Below, in pieces: positions 22,583 through 35,200 of a stretch of DNA of 64,000 nt (position 1 is its first letter; each line of letters starts with the position of its first letter). The notes beneath the pieces are model-generated. The model searched no databases. It was given only the letters and a program-made list of their open reading frames with translations, and was not told the origin of the DNA. A program made the translations under genes and the position numbers. The stretch is taken from assembly GCA_028274465.1 (NCBI GenBank), contig CM051455.1, forward strand, positions 43,541,129-43,605,128, given 5' to 3'. The DNA comes from Plantago ovata. Its lineage: Eukaryota > Streptophyta > Magnoliopsida > Lamiales > Plantaginaceae.

Positions 22583-23196
22583 GCTTTTTTTTTTTTTCTT
22601 TTTTTTTCTTTATCTTTAAATTTTATTTGTGTATTATTTTAAATTAAAAAAAAGAATTATATTAAAATTTATAATTTTTTCTCCTCTATAAATAAAACCT
22701 AACTTTCTTATATTTTACATATTTCAAAAAATCCTCATTTTATTAATATAATGCTTAATTTGTTATTTCGGTACGGTGGAGAAATTTTCTAAATTAATTT
22801 AGTAATTTTATAATTATATTTAATTATTATATTATAATTATTAAATAATAATAAGAAATTAAATTAATTGAATTGGTTGGATGGTGGGTGGTCATGGATA
22901 AATGTTGATTTAGGTGTTGTGGTGGGTTAGTTGAAGGATGGGTATGTGGATGAGAGATAAATTAATTTTTTATTAAAAAGTTAGATAGTGGGGTGGGTGG
23001 TGGGTGGTCACGGATATTATTGGTCTAAGGGATGGGCGTTGCGATGGTTCGTCCCCTTCCTAGTTCCCCCTCCCAAGAATTTTAAAAACAAATTTTTTAG
23101 GTAATTAATATTATTGATTTTCAAAAATTTGTCCTCCATATATGTAATTTTGTACCCCAAACTCCAAACGGGTCCGCCCGGTGTAGAAGTATGCTA

Positions 23197-23462
23197 CTCC
23201 CTCCTGAATCAAATGTGAGATGTTTTGTGCTTTTGAACATTTGCAAAATATAAGATGTTTAGACCCTATAGCCTACTCCACCACCATTAAAATATTATTT
23301 TACTCCTCTGATCATCTTTTTTTATTGTTATTTTTTTTCATGAGTCTATTTTTTTCATATTTTTAATGACTTGTTTGAATTAATTATGTTTATTATAGGA
23401 TAATCATTACATTTCTTAATCTTTGTGATTTTGTCAAAACATCTTACTGATTAAGGAGGGAG
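23197..23462. mobile_element. Stowaway-like MITE, AAGATGTTTT family copy 1
   Basis: The ends CTCCCTCCTGAATC and, on the minus strand, CTCCCTCCTTAATC are bounded by TA (23195-23196 and 23463-23464). The subterminal words AGATGTTTT and TTTGCAAAATATAAGATG are shared with the element at 28418-28715. Confidence 0.8.
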
Positions 23463-23692
23463 TATATTGGAAGTGTTTTAAATATAAGTATTTAGTAATT
23501 AATTAATAATTAAGATTAATGGATGTATGTTATCAAATTCAATCCAGTGAGAATTTGAATTCCACTTAATTAGATTTTAAGAACACTAAAAAATAGAATT
23601 GATTTGTAAGAGTTCTAGTAAAATTAGGACTCAAAAATAAAATTGACTTTTTTTAACAGTTTTATAGAGGTATCCTTTTATTGTAATAGTTG

Positions 23693-23927
<235 letters not shown>

Positions 23928-23929
23928 CC

Positions 23930-24910
23930 CAATAAGCATATATAATTTGTAAAAGGTGAAGAAGTTCAGTGGCGAATTCAATGACATATTTTAGGGATCA
24001 GACTTATAAGTGTGATATGTTTAAAAGAATATATAATTTGTAATAGGTAAAACAAAACTTATTGATAATGGAAATTTTCTTCGAACAATAACATGACAAA
24101 AAGAATGAAATGTCATTATGAAAATTTAATCTCATATTCATGCTATCAAACATTTAAAAGGATTCCATTACCTCCCACAAAGTTGTTTTTGCTCTACATA
24201 CATTTATATACATTTATAGACTTGCCTCCCATTAGTTGTAACTTATATAATACAGTATCTTATAGCATCATTTTTCTTGAATTTACAATGTTGGTTTAAA
24301 AAGTGTCCGTCATTATCATCCCCTTATGCTCTTATTATCAATAAAATAAAATCTTTATCTTAAAAAAAAAAATTGTAGGCAATATATGCAATTGTTACAT
24401 ATAGTTGGATAAATTACGGTGTGTATTATTTAGCTAAAGTTTATAAATAGAGCGTGTTGTACTAATCACAAAATAATTATCAATTTGATTTTTCTTTTAA
24501 AATATGATTTAGTGGAGCATGCGCGAATCCGGTGTCGACGCTACTGCTCATAAAAGAAAATAGCAAGAGATCAGATATTAGTAGTATTTTTCCGTAATAT
24601 TCATTTGTCTAGCTTTAATTAAAGCGTGAATATGATCAGCACTCAGCAGTTCTGCTGTCTTTGATAACTTATCAAAAGATGATCTGAAATTCTGGATAGT
24701 GAATAGACACCTTGCGCGTGACCCAAGTAATACTTACCTTGGCAAGTATGGTGGCGGAAAACAAATCTCAAGTGTTTATTAACAAATTAGCCTAAAAATA
24801 GGCCGATAAACAAGCCAGTGTTACAAGTTACAACATCCACTTTCCCCATTACTCTACCCAACTCTAACTGATTCTTCCACATTTTTTTCAAATTTCAAAT
24901 CAAACTAGAC
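23930..24910. other. Intergenic DNA upstream of the 250-aa gene
   Basis: No gene was seen. A plausible TATA box (CATATATATC) lies near 24914-24922, about 120 bp upstream of the next start codon. Confidence 0.45.
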
Positions 24911-25037
24911 CATCATATATATCTCTCTACTTGAACAATTAATCAACACCTAAAGCTTTTCTACACCTCTAAAAGAAACGGCAATATTTCTCAAGAAGAT
25001 CATCGCCATACAAGAAGAAGAGCAAGAGATCATCATC

Positions 25038-25790
25038 ATGCACTTCAAAGGTTACGGGTCGAGAAGAACACTGGTACAACCGAAAGGAAACCATCTTGAA
25101 ACCAGCCAAAGCAATGCAGATGCCAAGAAGAGTAGCAAATATGGGCCAAAGAAGAAACGAGGAGGAATCCATTTGCCAAAGATGATTACTGACATCATCT
25201 ATGGCGCTGCTTGTGGCAGGAGAATAAGAATGGATGATCATCATGAGGAAATGTGTCACAAGCCGACCGCGAACATGGAACAGCTTCTTCAACAACTTCA
25301 ACAACTTCAGATTGCAGCAAGTAAGCCTCACTTGAAAACTAGTGAGACTAAAGTGGCTAACGTTGATGCAGGGGAGGTGCAAAAGGCAGTTGATGTCGAA
25401 TACTTGAAGAAACCATCCTTGCCTAGATTCTTGAGTAAAAGTAGTAGTTTTGGTATGATGAAAAAATGGAAAACCAAGAGTGCAGGCTACTATAGGGCTC
25501 TTCCATGGAATAATACTATTAGGGCCAGGGATGTGACGATCAGACAAAGAGAAACGAAAGACGATCAAGAGGGCAAGCATGTACTGGAACTGTGGAAGAA
25601 GAGGATAGGAATGAAGGGCGGGGTGCAAGAGGATAATGGAGAAAAGGAACTATGCAAGAAGAGGATACTAATGGGAGGGAGATGCAGGACACTGAATTTA
25701 TCCGGAAGGCTCAACTATGATGAAAATGGGGTTTTTGTACCTGAAGAGATTACTGATTCTCCATGTGTGTTTTCTAGAGTCGCTCGTTAA
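25038..25790 (+). CDS. Basic plant protein of unknown function, 250 aa
   Basis: A single-exon frame of 250 codons, well above chance for this AT-rich DNA, with codon composition that looks coding. I do not recognise a domain. Visible features: a basic PKKKRGG segment near residues 37-43 that could be a nuclear localisation signal; an LLQQLQQLQ glutamine-leucine run near 83-91; a Ser/Lys patch (LSKSSSFGMMKKWKTK); and a C-terminal block LNLSGRLNYDENGVFVPEEI that looks conserved in style. No signal peptide or membrane segment is evident. A TATA-like box lies about 120 bp upstream. The antisense frame 24969-25628 is its shadow. Confidence 0.65.
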   Translation: MHFKGYGSRRTLVQPKGNHLETSQSNADAKKSSKYGPKKKRGGIHLPKMITDIIYGAACGRRIRMDDHHEEMCHKPTANMEQLLQQLQQLQIAASKPHLKTSETKVANVDAGEVQKAVDVEYLKKPSLPRFLSKSSSFGMMKKWKTKSAGYYRALPWNNTIRARDVTIRQRETKDDQEGKHVLELWKKRIGMKGGVQEDNGEKELCKKRILMGGRCRTLNLSGRLNYDENGVFVPEEITDSPCVFSRVAR

Positions 25791-26265
25791 GGTAGTAACA
25801 CTGAACTAGCTAGATATCATTTTTTTTTTAAGTACTGAAAAAATAATGAAAAACTTTCAACTTTTTGGCTTTGCAGATGCCTGTGTATTAACAAGATTAT
25901 CATCTCTTAACAATCTTAGTCAACATAGAATGTCAGACTAAAGAAACCAATCAATATTCAAATGATGGAACAATAGCTCTGCGCAAAAATTGTTTGAGAA
26001 AAGCATAACAGCAACATAAGATGATACACTTCATGAATAATTTCATCACGTAGCTCAGTAGGCTGTAGCATCAGAAACAATACATAACTACAACGATAAA
26101 GGCATTCAATCATCAAGAACCTAAGCAAAGACAAGAATGTTACCGCAGTATGGATAAAATGCAAATGATCATCCGTCTTTCGTGTTTGCCTCATCCTACT
26201 CACCAAGTCTTTGCCCATACAATTACTACTAAACTCAACTTCTGGAGCTGTTTTGGCATACAACA

Positions 26266-27390
26266 CTAGAATCCAAAGAGGAAGCAATTCGAAAAGCAAG
26301 GGAGAAGCAAAGCACTTTCTTCCACTCGAATAGGCTGCCTAAACGGATTAATCTGAACTTGAACACTCAAATCACATCCAGTCACAGATCTCAAACAACT
26401 AGCTGCCAGATTACAAGCCTCTTCACAATAATCAGAAAACACCACCGGAACCTCAATCTCCTTGATCAATTCAATAGTCGGCAACCAGCTCGTGTACACT
26501 GCCAAACCAGCATTCGGAGCAATAATCACATCAGGAACAGAATCCTTAACCAATTCTCTATAACACTCATGATAACAACCAGCATGGAGCCTCAACCTTA
26601 CACTCCCACTCCCACTCTCACCCTCAACAGGACATTTACACTCACAATTAACTTCGTTACACCGAGCATACGTAAACAAATCAACAACCTCCCCGTCCCT
26701 CTCTCGCGGAATAGCCGGTCCAACAAAATCCACACAGACTCTAACTCTAGGAAAAAACGCAAGCAACTCTGCGAAAATCTGCAGCTGTAGAAGCTCCTTT
26801 TCCGGTCCTAGGTAATGTATTCGTAATTCGTTACCAATTTCATTAACATTTGCAAGTTTAAGAGCTCTATATACAGTAAGAGGCCAATGAAGCAGTAAAG
26901 CAACAGGAGAATGAAAAGGAATACATCTCCATTCATAATACTCCTTCCAGCTACTTATTAAACCTACCGGAGCCGGAGAAGAAGGTGCTTTACAAGGACA
27001 GAGCTCACTCGAGAGATCCCAGCCGTTGATCGAGATCGAATTGTGTGTGCTAAAATCCGATTTCCAGCAACTACATTCACAATTCCACATTCCTGTGCGG
27101 TGAATTTTGTGATCGGTTAAGAAGGAACATCGTGTGGTGTGAGATTGAGTAGATTCTAGAGTGGTGAAGGTGAATGGAAAGTTGTTTAATAGGTCAGTAG
27201 TTTTGATTTGGTGAGCTAACCTTTGGCACTCTCTTTTGTGGAGGCTCCAGTGGGAGACCTGGTGAGATGGAGAGCAGTAGGCGACGGCGGAGCAGCGGTG
27301 GCAGCGTCTGATCGGTGGGCCGCAACAAGGCGTACGGCTGGCTTTTCCGGCGCACTCCATCTGCGGGTAATCGGGCGGTTGATGGATCAA
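26266..27390 (-). CDS. MYND zinc-finger protein
   Basis: Single-exon frame of 374 aa. Near the N-terminus, Cys13, Cys22 or Cys23, Cys30, Cys33, Cys39, His43 or His47, His51 and Cys55 form a MYND-type zinc finger (CHRCSAVAYCS followed by HWSLHKREC). The rest is an alpha/beta region with IHYLGPEKELLQL, RVCVDFVGPAIP, DVIIAPNAGLAVY and PVVFSDYCEEA, which resembles the C-terminal domain that accompanies MYND fingers in Mss51/ZMYND15-like proteins. Met11 is an alternative start just before the finger. The family is usually thought to mediate protein contacts; the plant role is unknown. The gene points away from the 250-aa gene at about 475 bp distance at their 3' ends. Confidence 0.82.
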   Translation of the reverse strand: MIHQPPDYPQMECAGKASRTPCCGPPIRRCHRCSAVAYCSPSHQVSHWSLHKRECQRLAHQIKTTDLLNNFPFTFTTLESTQSHTTRCSFLTDHKIHRTGMWNCECSCWKSDFSTHNSISINGWDLSSELCPCKAPSSPAPVGLISSWKEYYEWRCIPFHSPVALLLHWPLTVYRALKLANVNEIGNELRIHYLGPEKELLQLQIFAELLAFFPRVRVCVDFVGPAIPRERDGEVVDLFTYARCNEVNCECKCPVEGESGSGSVRLRLHAGCYHECYRELVKDSVPDVIIAPNAGLAVYTSWLPTIELIKEIEVPVVFSDYCEEACNLAASCLRSVTGCDLSVQVQINPFRQPIRVEESALLLPCFSNCFLFGF

Positions 27391-27521
27391 ACCGGTCTAG
27401 GTTTATATCGGCTACTCTATTTTCAGCTGAATAAATTTCTAGAAATGATGCCTATTATAATAATAACTACAGAATTCTAGTAATAAACTGTATAAGTATA
27501 TCTTAATCTTGACGTGTCTAG

Positions 27522-27673
27522 TTTTTTTTAATAATCGAACCATTACAATTTCATAAGTAGCATTATAAAGCTAGTAATAAACTATAAATAATCTTGCACT
27601 TGACGAGAATTGAACCTATGACCTCTAGTGTCATGACACTTCAGTCTAACCAATTGAGCTAGACCTCATTGGT
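27522..27673 (-). mobile_element. tRNA-derived SINE with 16-bp TSD
   Basis: On the minus strand the element starts with a tRNA-like head: A box TAGCTCAATTGG, B box GGTTCAATTC, separated by about 40 bp. It ends in an A run. ATCTTGACGTGTCTAG (27506-27521) and ATCTTGACGTCTCTAG (27674-27689) flank it, a 16-bp target duplication with one mismatch. The head is too degenerate for a working tRNA: the D-stem does not close and the anticodon region is a palindrome. Confidence 0.85.
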
Positions 27674-28417
27674 ATCTTGACGTCTCTAGTGGAGTAGTAG
27701 TATGTTAGTGTTTCAACTTTCACTCTTTCAGCACCAAAATCTTTCAGCACCAAAGCAGAATGAAAAGATAATAAATGCATTTTATTGCACGGTAAAGATA
27801 AGATGAAGATATGGATAATTTAGGATGTTTGATGAAAGAGTCAAACTATGTGTTTATAACTGAAAAGGGGAAAGAACATGTAGCGGAAAGGTTTGTTTTT
27901 CTCAAAAAGGAAAAAAAAGAAAAAAGCAAAAAAAGGATTTAAGATGTATGATTTGGACACTCCCTTCCGCTACCCTTTTAGTTTTAAATGTACATTTTGT
28001 AAATTTCATGCGCTCATAGTTTAGGGGGTAAAAGTGCCCGTCCCAAAATTGGAGACATAGACTGGCAAACCATAAGAGCACACTTTATTAAGTGTATCAC
28101 TAGTAAAAAAAAATTGACTTAGATTAGTATTATATTATACGGTATCAGATGAAATTTTGTCAAAAGTAGAATTTAAAATGGTCAAAATGTAATACATATA
28201 GACTTAGAGGCTAGATCCAAAAGAGAACGATATAGTGAAGTGATAAGAAGTGTTTCCCTTTCTTTCTAGTAGTAGTAGTCAATTTTGTATCTTAATCTTT
28301 ATAACTGGAGAAATAACCTCTCAGTACAAGCCGTAAAATAGTCCAATTCAGTCTAGATGATCCGCGGCGTCAACGACAGAACCAAGTCCGTAAATCCAGT
28401 ACAAGTTGTCATGGGTA

Positions 28418-28715
28418 CTCCCTCCTGAATACAATATAAGATGTTTTAGTTATTTTACCATTTGCAAAATATAAGATGTTTAAAGTTGGTATCATGTAAT
28501 TGTGTGTTTTTTATAAATTTGTATGCGGTTCAATCCCATTTTTTTATATTTTATCTACAAAAGCTATGTAAGGTTATCATCTCTCATCGGTCATTTTATT
28601 TTTACAAGATACCAACATGTATTTTTTGCGACCTTTTCAACAACAAAATTGATGAAGATCACATTTTCTTGATACGTGTGAAAATGCTAAAACATCTTAT
28701 ATTGTATTTGGGGAG
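28418..28715. mobile_element. Stowaway-like MITE, AAGATGTTTT family copy 2
   Basis: CTCCCTCCTGAATACAATAT and, from the minus strand, CTCCCCAAATACAATAT form the ends, with TA on both sides. The subterminal sequence matches the copy at 23197-23462. Confidence 0.8.
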
Positions 28716-29231
28716 TACAAAATTACAAATCCAATGACCAATATGTGACAAGGTCAATAAAGTGCTCAATTGCCTTATTTTCTGATTAGCATGAACTTGG
28801 CGACCATAAAAAGTCAAGAATTTCAGATTCGAACAGAACGTCCAAGTTTTTAAGATCCCCAGACACCGAGAACTGAGAAGATCCTGCAAAAGCTGAGTGA
28901 CCATATTTTGGGCCAACAATAACATAATGATTCTTCTAACAATGTTTCACAAGTCCTAAACTCCTGATCATTACAGAAAAAATTTCTAAACCTGGGGTGA
29001 AAGAATGCCCAAAACCAAAATCAGAGAAAGAAGATAAATGAATAAAATTTACAAATCTTAATACTACAGTCGGAAAAGGTACACATGATAGCATAAGTTA
29101 TACAACTATGAATACTCTATTTCAACTCCTGACTGGGGATACAAGAGAAAACAAAAAAAAACCTACAAACCTACAACTGCTCAGCATTCACACAATGAAT
29201 GTAGACAGACATACAGATATTATAATGTTTT

Positions 29232-32200
29232 CTATCTTTGGACCTGATCTTGTCCATGGTTACTAGTTGCAGATGATGATCCAGGTCTGCCGTTTGCAAG
29301 GCCATTATCTGCGGGAGGAGACACTCCCCACTTGCCTTCTGATTCTAAGGGCTCTACCACTTTTAGCGATCCGTCAGACAACCCAATTGCAAATTGGTTT
29401 GCTTCCTGAGGGTGTGCTGCCACGGCTACTGGATATGGGGGTTGGCTTCTGGCATCAATAAGACAAGGTCAGCATATATTTTTCTCTTACTGGATTATTA
29501 CTGTTCCCTCCCAAAAGTTTGAGTTTATACCCCACTTTATCCAGGCAAATGTCATAGTTATCAAGACTTGATAACAAACATTTAGCATTACGGCGGTATG
29601 TGTAATCGGAATGCAAAATTCAGCAAGTAGATTGACAATTTGTTGTTTATCAAGAAATAAGCAACTGGGGAGTACTATTTGAAAACATGGAACATATGCA
29701 GAAGCGCAATGTCTTCTAAAAGAATACAAATTATGTAGTCCTTTGGAATGTTAAACCCTTTTGAGTTGATAAAATTGAAGAATCAACCAGCCAGGCTTCA
29801 TCATTCATGCATGCAAAAAAAATGTTTAAGAATGGTTTGGTTGAAGGACGGGAAACTTTTGAAATTTTGAATAACCATGCACCAAATAATACACAAAAAT
29901 CTAGAATGGTTCAGATCTGTTGCCGATAAAGCATAGATATAAAAATGTACTATATGCATGTAGAGAACCGGACCACTAGAGAAAGTTAGTGTTCTCACCC
30001 ATTTAGTACTGATCGGGACAAATACACAGTTGGGGCAACCCGGCATCTTAATCTCAGAGTATCAGCATCAAAAACTCCAATATTTCCATCGCAGAATGTT
30101 GCAAAAACTAATAGACTATTGCAAGAGTATGTTGCGCATGATATAGGTGCGGAAATGCCATTGCTATCTTGTGGAACCCACTACAAAAAGAGAGAAAATC
30201 ATAAGATATGTTTGTCACTTTTATAACTGGCAAATAAATAAATAAACAAAATAGGCGGAACATTACTATACCTGACGTATGCGTTCCATCTTAGACGCAT
30301 CGTATATTGCTAACTGGGTTTCATGTGCTACAAGCAACCGAACTTGATCTGAGTGGAACTGCACTCGAGTATCACCAGCAGGTGCTTTACCAGCTGGCAG
30401 TTGTATCGCTACAGAATTTTTCTTATCCCAATTGTCAATACTCCAGGTACAAAGCTGCAAAAGAAAGCATGCAATATAAAGCAGATGCATAACTTCCAAA
30501 ATATTCTCGTTCAATTGATATGAGTCAATATACAATTTATGCATTATTTCAGTTTCCCAAAAAATATCGGATATCCTAGCAGTGCTACTACCAACTACTC
30601 TATTATCTATATATAAAAAGCTACACTCAACAGGTTGACATTCTTCTCATGATACATTAAACATTGATATTAAAGTTTTGCTATGTATGTCATGCATATC
30701 CATTCATTTCAAGTTCTCTGTAATTTAACCACTTGGTCAACTTCTAAATGTCCTAGCAGCCGTTTTACCATCCATAATCTGAAGGTTTCTTAGAAGATGA
30801 GAATAATTACTAGTTCAATATTATGAACTGTTTACCACTGGAGGAGAAAAAAAAAAAAAAAAAAAGGGACAGAAAACTTACTTGAGCATCAGCACCGGAT
30901 GAAACTAAAATGTTGAGACTGGTTGAGAAGGCTAAACCAGTAATGCGCTTCTGATGGCCTTTCAATTTTGATCTTACCTATTGAGTTCAATGACCAATTT
31001 GATTAGCATTCTTGGTAGCAGAGCGCATCTATGCTCACCAGAGTACAAGTTAACATAAACAAAATAGAAGATAACAGCAGAACACCCCTTTATTTTATAT
31101 AACTTGTGCAAATCACCCAGAGATTTTCGTTTACTTTCCTAAAATAAACAAGGGACGCTATCATGTTGTAAAATTTTACTCCAAACCACAATTCTCTTCA
31201 TTTCAGGAGCTATTTTACGCAAAATAAAAGTACAATTAGCAACTCAAGAAAGAGGTTTTGATGAAATCTAGGAGAATACAAGGGGACTTGGTGCAAGTTA
31301 CATAGAACACAGACAGTTATCATGCATATTGCCTTCGAAACTAAAAATCTTACCTCATCTACTCTAACATTGTAGATGTGAATAGTCGAATCCTCCATTC
31401 CAATTGCAATGATATTGTTATCTTGCGGGTGGAATGCCAAGTAAGTGGAGGCAGGTGGTGGTGGCATAAATGTTGTCATGACCTGTTAGTAAATTAGAAT
31501 TTAACTATCAAGCATCTCAAGAACCGCAACCGAATTTCAGTAAATCAACAAATTCAACTTACCTTAAAGGTCATCATGTTGAATAGTGAAACCTTTCCAC
31601 CAGCGGCAGACATCACATAAGAATCATTCTTCGACAAAGCAATACATGGGACTGCATCCTCAAGGTTGACACCTGTGGTGTCATTATTCATACTAAGGCC
31701 ACTGTTGGGTTGCCAGTGTTGAGGAGCGACATTTGCAGTTGCCTAAGGGTATAAAAATATTCAAATTTCATTAAAAAATTCGAGGGGGGGGGGGGGGAAC
31801 CCAAGCATATAGAAACAAGGAGAAAGTGAAGACACAGGAAAGTTAAATTTCTTAAAACAAAAACTCTGAAGAAAAGGGAAGGCAAAAAGAAAACTTAGAT
31901 TCAGCTACCTTTCCATTTGGATTTTGCTCATTGCGGGCCCATTTCCACAATTTCTGGGTACCATTTGATCCAAGTGCCAGGACACCCACACCAGAATTTG
32001 TGTATAGAAGCCGAGCAACCTAGAAAAATAGAACATAAAGCATCACTACCAGAGACACAATGCAAAAGGAGAATTAGCACACACTTTCACACACCTTGTT
32101 AGAGCCATCAGAGCTCTCTGCCATTGTTACCGAGCGGCACTGAGCAGCTTCTACAATTTCAGTAAGCTTCCAAGGTTTCACCTTGTCATTGCCATCATCC

Positions 32201-35200
32201 AAAATTTTTGGCTTCTCCATGATTCTAGCCATGGAATCGACACCGTTCTAAAACAAGATAAGAAAAACTCATCCAACTGTCTGAAACTGACACCGTTCTA
32301 AAACAAGATAAGAAAAATTCAACCGACTGTCTGAATCTATGTAAATTAGAGACTTCCCCCAATAAGACTGACTGAACTACTGAAGTTCAGTAACTAGAGC
32401 ATAATGCATGTTGTAATATTGCAAGTAATGAAAGAGAAGATGGCATGCATTCAGAGACTAAAATTGACAACTAATAGTAATTGAATCTGGTCAAGAGACT
32501 GGAGTATACAACATTTATAATGATAACACATTCACAGCGTCTTCCAGCCAAAAGGAATATTTTAGACAAAGTAAAAAAGGGAACATGAGTTCAACATACA
32601 AGGATGGGAGATGGCCTAACAGGAGAGCTCCTTTCCACTTTGAGATTTACAGGAGCAGCATTTGCAACAGAAGTTCCAGCTACCTGTTCATAAGTATAAA
32701 AAAATGTAATGCAATGGCTGGCTGTAGAACAAAAGTAAGAAAGGAGGAGGAGATAAAAGGCACCTTATTTGATGCTGCTTCCATGGGAGATCGTAATGCT
32801 TCAAAAGGTTGAACTTCCACACTTCTTAAAGATCGCATTCCGGTAGCATTTGCTAATATTTTAATTCCATTGTCAGCGCTAGTAACAGCAAGCAGGTTTC
32901 CTTCTTTGTTGAATCTCAAGCGAGGAAGATTCTGCATTAGAATATGATTTCAGCATTCAGAACTACTTGTATCCCGCAAATACAATTTCTGTTTATGGCA
33001 TAACACAAACTCACCGGAAGACCACCCTCAGCATCTATACTCGTAATTGGGTTAGGATTATCCATGTCCCAGAACTTGATTTGGCTGTCTTCACCCACAG
33101 CCAGAAAGTGATTTTGAGTCGTATCAAATTGCACGACACCATTTGACTTCTTTCTAAAGCCACCGTAGGTTCTCTTTATTGCACCTTCACTTTCATTCCA
33201 TTCAACCAGAAAGGAGTCCCCATCTTTGCCTGTTCCACAAGAGAACAGCCTAAAAGGAAGATAAAACTCACCAATTAGCGTACAGAAGTTGCCCATTAAG
33301 TGATATATAGCAATGTAAAGGGACAATTTAACATCACTAGATGATACATAGAACCAAGGAGTGAATAAAATAGAACATACCTGCTTCCATCAGCACTATA
33401 TATCATAGTGGTACACCAATGACCAGGAGCATCATAATCAACCCTTGATCCCATGTTGTCATAAAGCCAAGCTTTGATCTTCCCGTCGACAGCAGTGGAG
33501 AAAATAAACTGACATAGAACAAAAGATAACATTATAAGTAATGATGGTAACAAAAGAAAACATTTCCCGAGTGATGTAACAGTAATTTCTAACAATCCAA
33601 AAGAAACAAGAAACAAAACATGACAAGAATCGGAGAGGAAGGATAAGTCGTGCGTTGCACAAGGTGAAGGCAGCGACAAGTAATCTACAGTTTTGGTCAA
33701 GTAAGTAGCTCCTACCATTAGACGAAGTAAACATTTACATGCATAATGCATTCCTCTTTGATGATAGAAGTAAACATTTACATGCATTTTGGTGAAACTA
33801 TATGCAGTAAAGCACTGCAAATATTGAGGTATCTACATTTGCTCATAAAATATGTCATAGATATTTCATCTGAATGAAACATGAGAAATATGGTGGAGCA
33901 GCATAATTCAGAAAGACTGGAGATCACTATCCATTCCTTTATGGCAACACATGAGCACTTTGAAAAATATTATCCATTCCTTTGGATCGACTTGAACGTT
34001 TTGGAATAAAATTAAAACAATTTTGGTTCCAAATTTTTTTTTATATATATTCCATAGACCCTCCACTATGGAACAAGAAAAGGACAAAGAAGGGTGATGC
34101 AGACAACTAATTTTACATTGCTAGTGAATTGGAAATATTAACTATATATCATCAACTTGACAGTAATATTAACAGGTAGAGAGAGTATAGCAAATAAATG
34201 TGAACGGAACATGCTTTCTCATTTTTCTACCTGAATATTCTCTTTCTGATGAGGACATACAGAATAAACTGGTGCTTCATGACCTTCAAAGTTGAATAGT
34301 TTTCTTCCAGTGAGATCCCAAACCTGTTTCAGTTTTTCTTCCTCAGTTGTTTATGGTAACAAATTAGACTGCCATTTCAAAAACAAAGTTTTTGCCACAC
34401 ACCTTAATCAACTTGTCATCACCACAAGTTACAATACATAGCTGCTTGTTTGGATGAGCAAAAGCAATGTCATTCACGCCGCCCACATGAGCATCAATCT
34501 GTACAAATGAAACAAATATTTTAACAATGAGTTTAACCCCAATTAATAACACAAGCACAGCATACCTCCACATGATGGCGTAAATCATTTGGTCCCGCAT
34601 AGGCATATAAATGGACCAAATGTCTGGAAAATGCAGCTCCTGCAACATTGATGAACAAAAGTTATAAAGCAAACCACGGGGAACTTTTTCAAGTACAGTA
34701 TCCCAATTCCCAATAAATTTTTACCACAAAAATTTCCATCCGAGCTCCATGTGACTCGAGTCACTGAAAATGGTGCATGTGCATCTTTCGCAGCTGAAGC
34801 CTGTTAAAAGCACATGGTGTAAGAAAGCACCAACAGCGTATAGGAAATGGCAAAAGGAATGCTGAAATGGAAACAGCTGACTAAAGCATCCTTTAGATGA
34901 TAGAATATTAGCCTTAATGTATATGACAAACATTAAGAACAAATTACTAGTTAAAAAGGTTTGGATTTCAAACCGGCACATCTGATAGATCTGTAATTAA
35001 TACTAACATGAAGACTACGAAGAAAGATGAGGGCAAAACTTAACCGTTAGCTAAGCTGTAACATAGTATCCACAGACAAAGTAAAAAATAAATAAGGTCA
35101 ATAAACACAAACCTGGAATGCCAGCGAACAGGTTTGTATTTCCCAGACTTTGAATGGCTTTGAACACAACTTCTCACGTGCCCCAGCTTCCCAAAGTGTT

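Noticed and set aside
24969..25628. 219-aa minus-strand frame
   Set aside because: It is antisense to the 250-aa plus-strand frame, which has the better coding composition and an upstream TATA-like box. The choice is a judgement, not proof.
26359..26790. 143-aa plus-strand frame
   Set aside because: It lies antisense within the MYND coding sequence, which has a clear domain; this frame has only Thr/Asn/Leu-rich composition.
27594..27671. A tRNA gene on the minus strand
   Set aside because: A and B boxes are present, but the D-stem and anticodon arm do not fold as a tRNA, and A-tail plus target duplication identify a SINE.
33296..33820. 174-aa minus-strand frame overlapping TOPLESS exons 14 and 15
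   Set aside because: It is mostly intron 14 read through; the spliced model keeps the conserved WD40 sequence without it.
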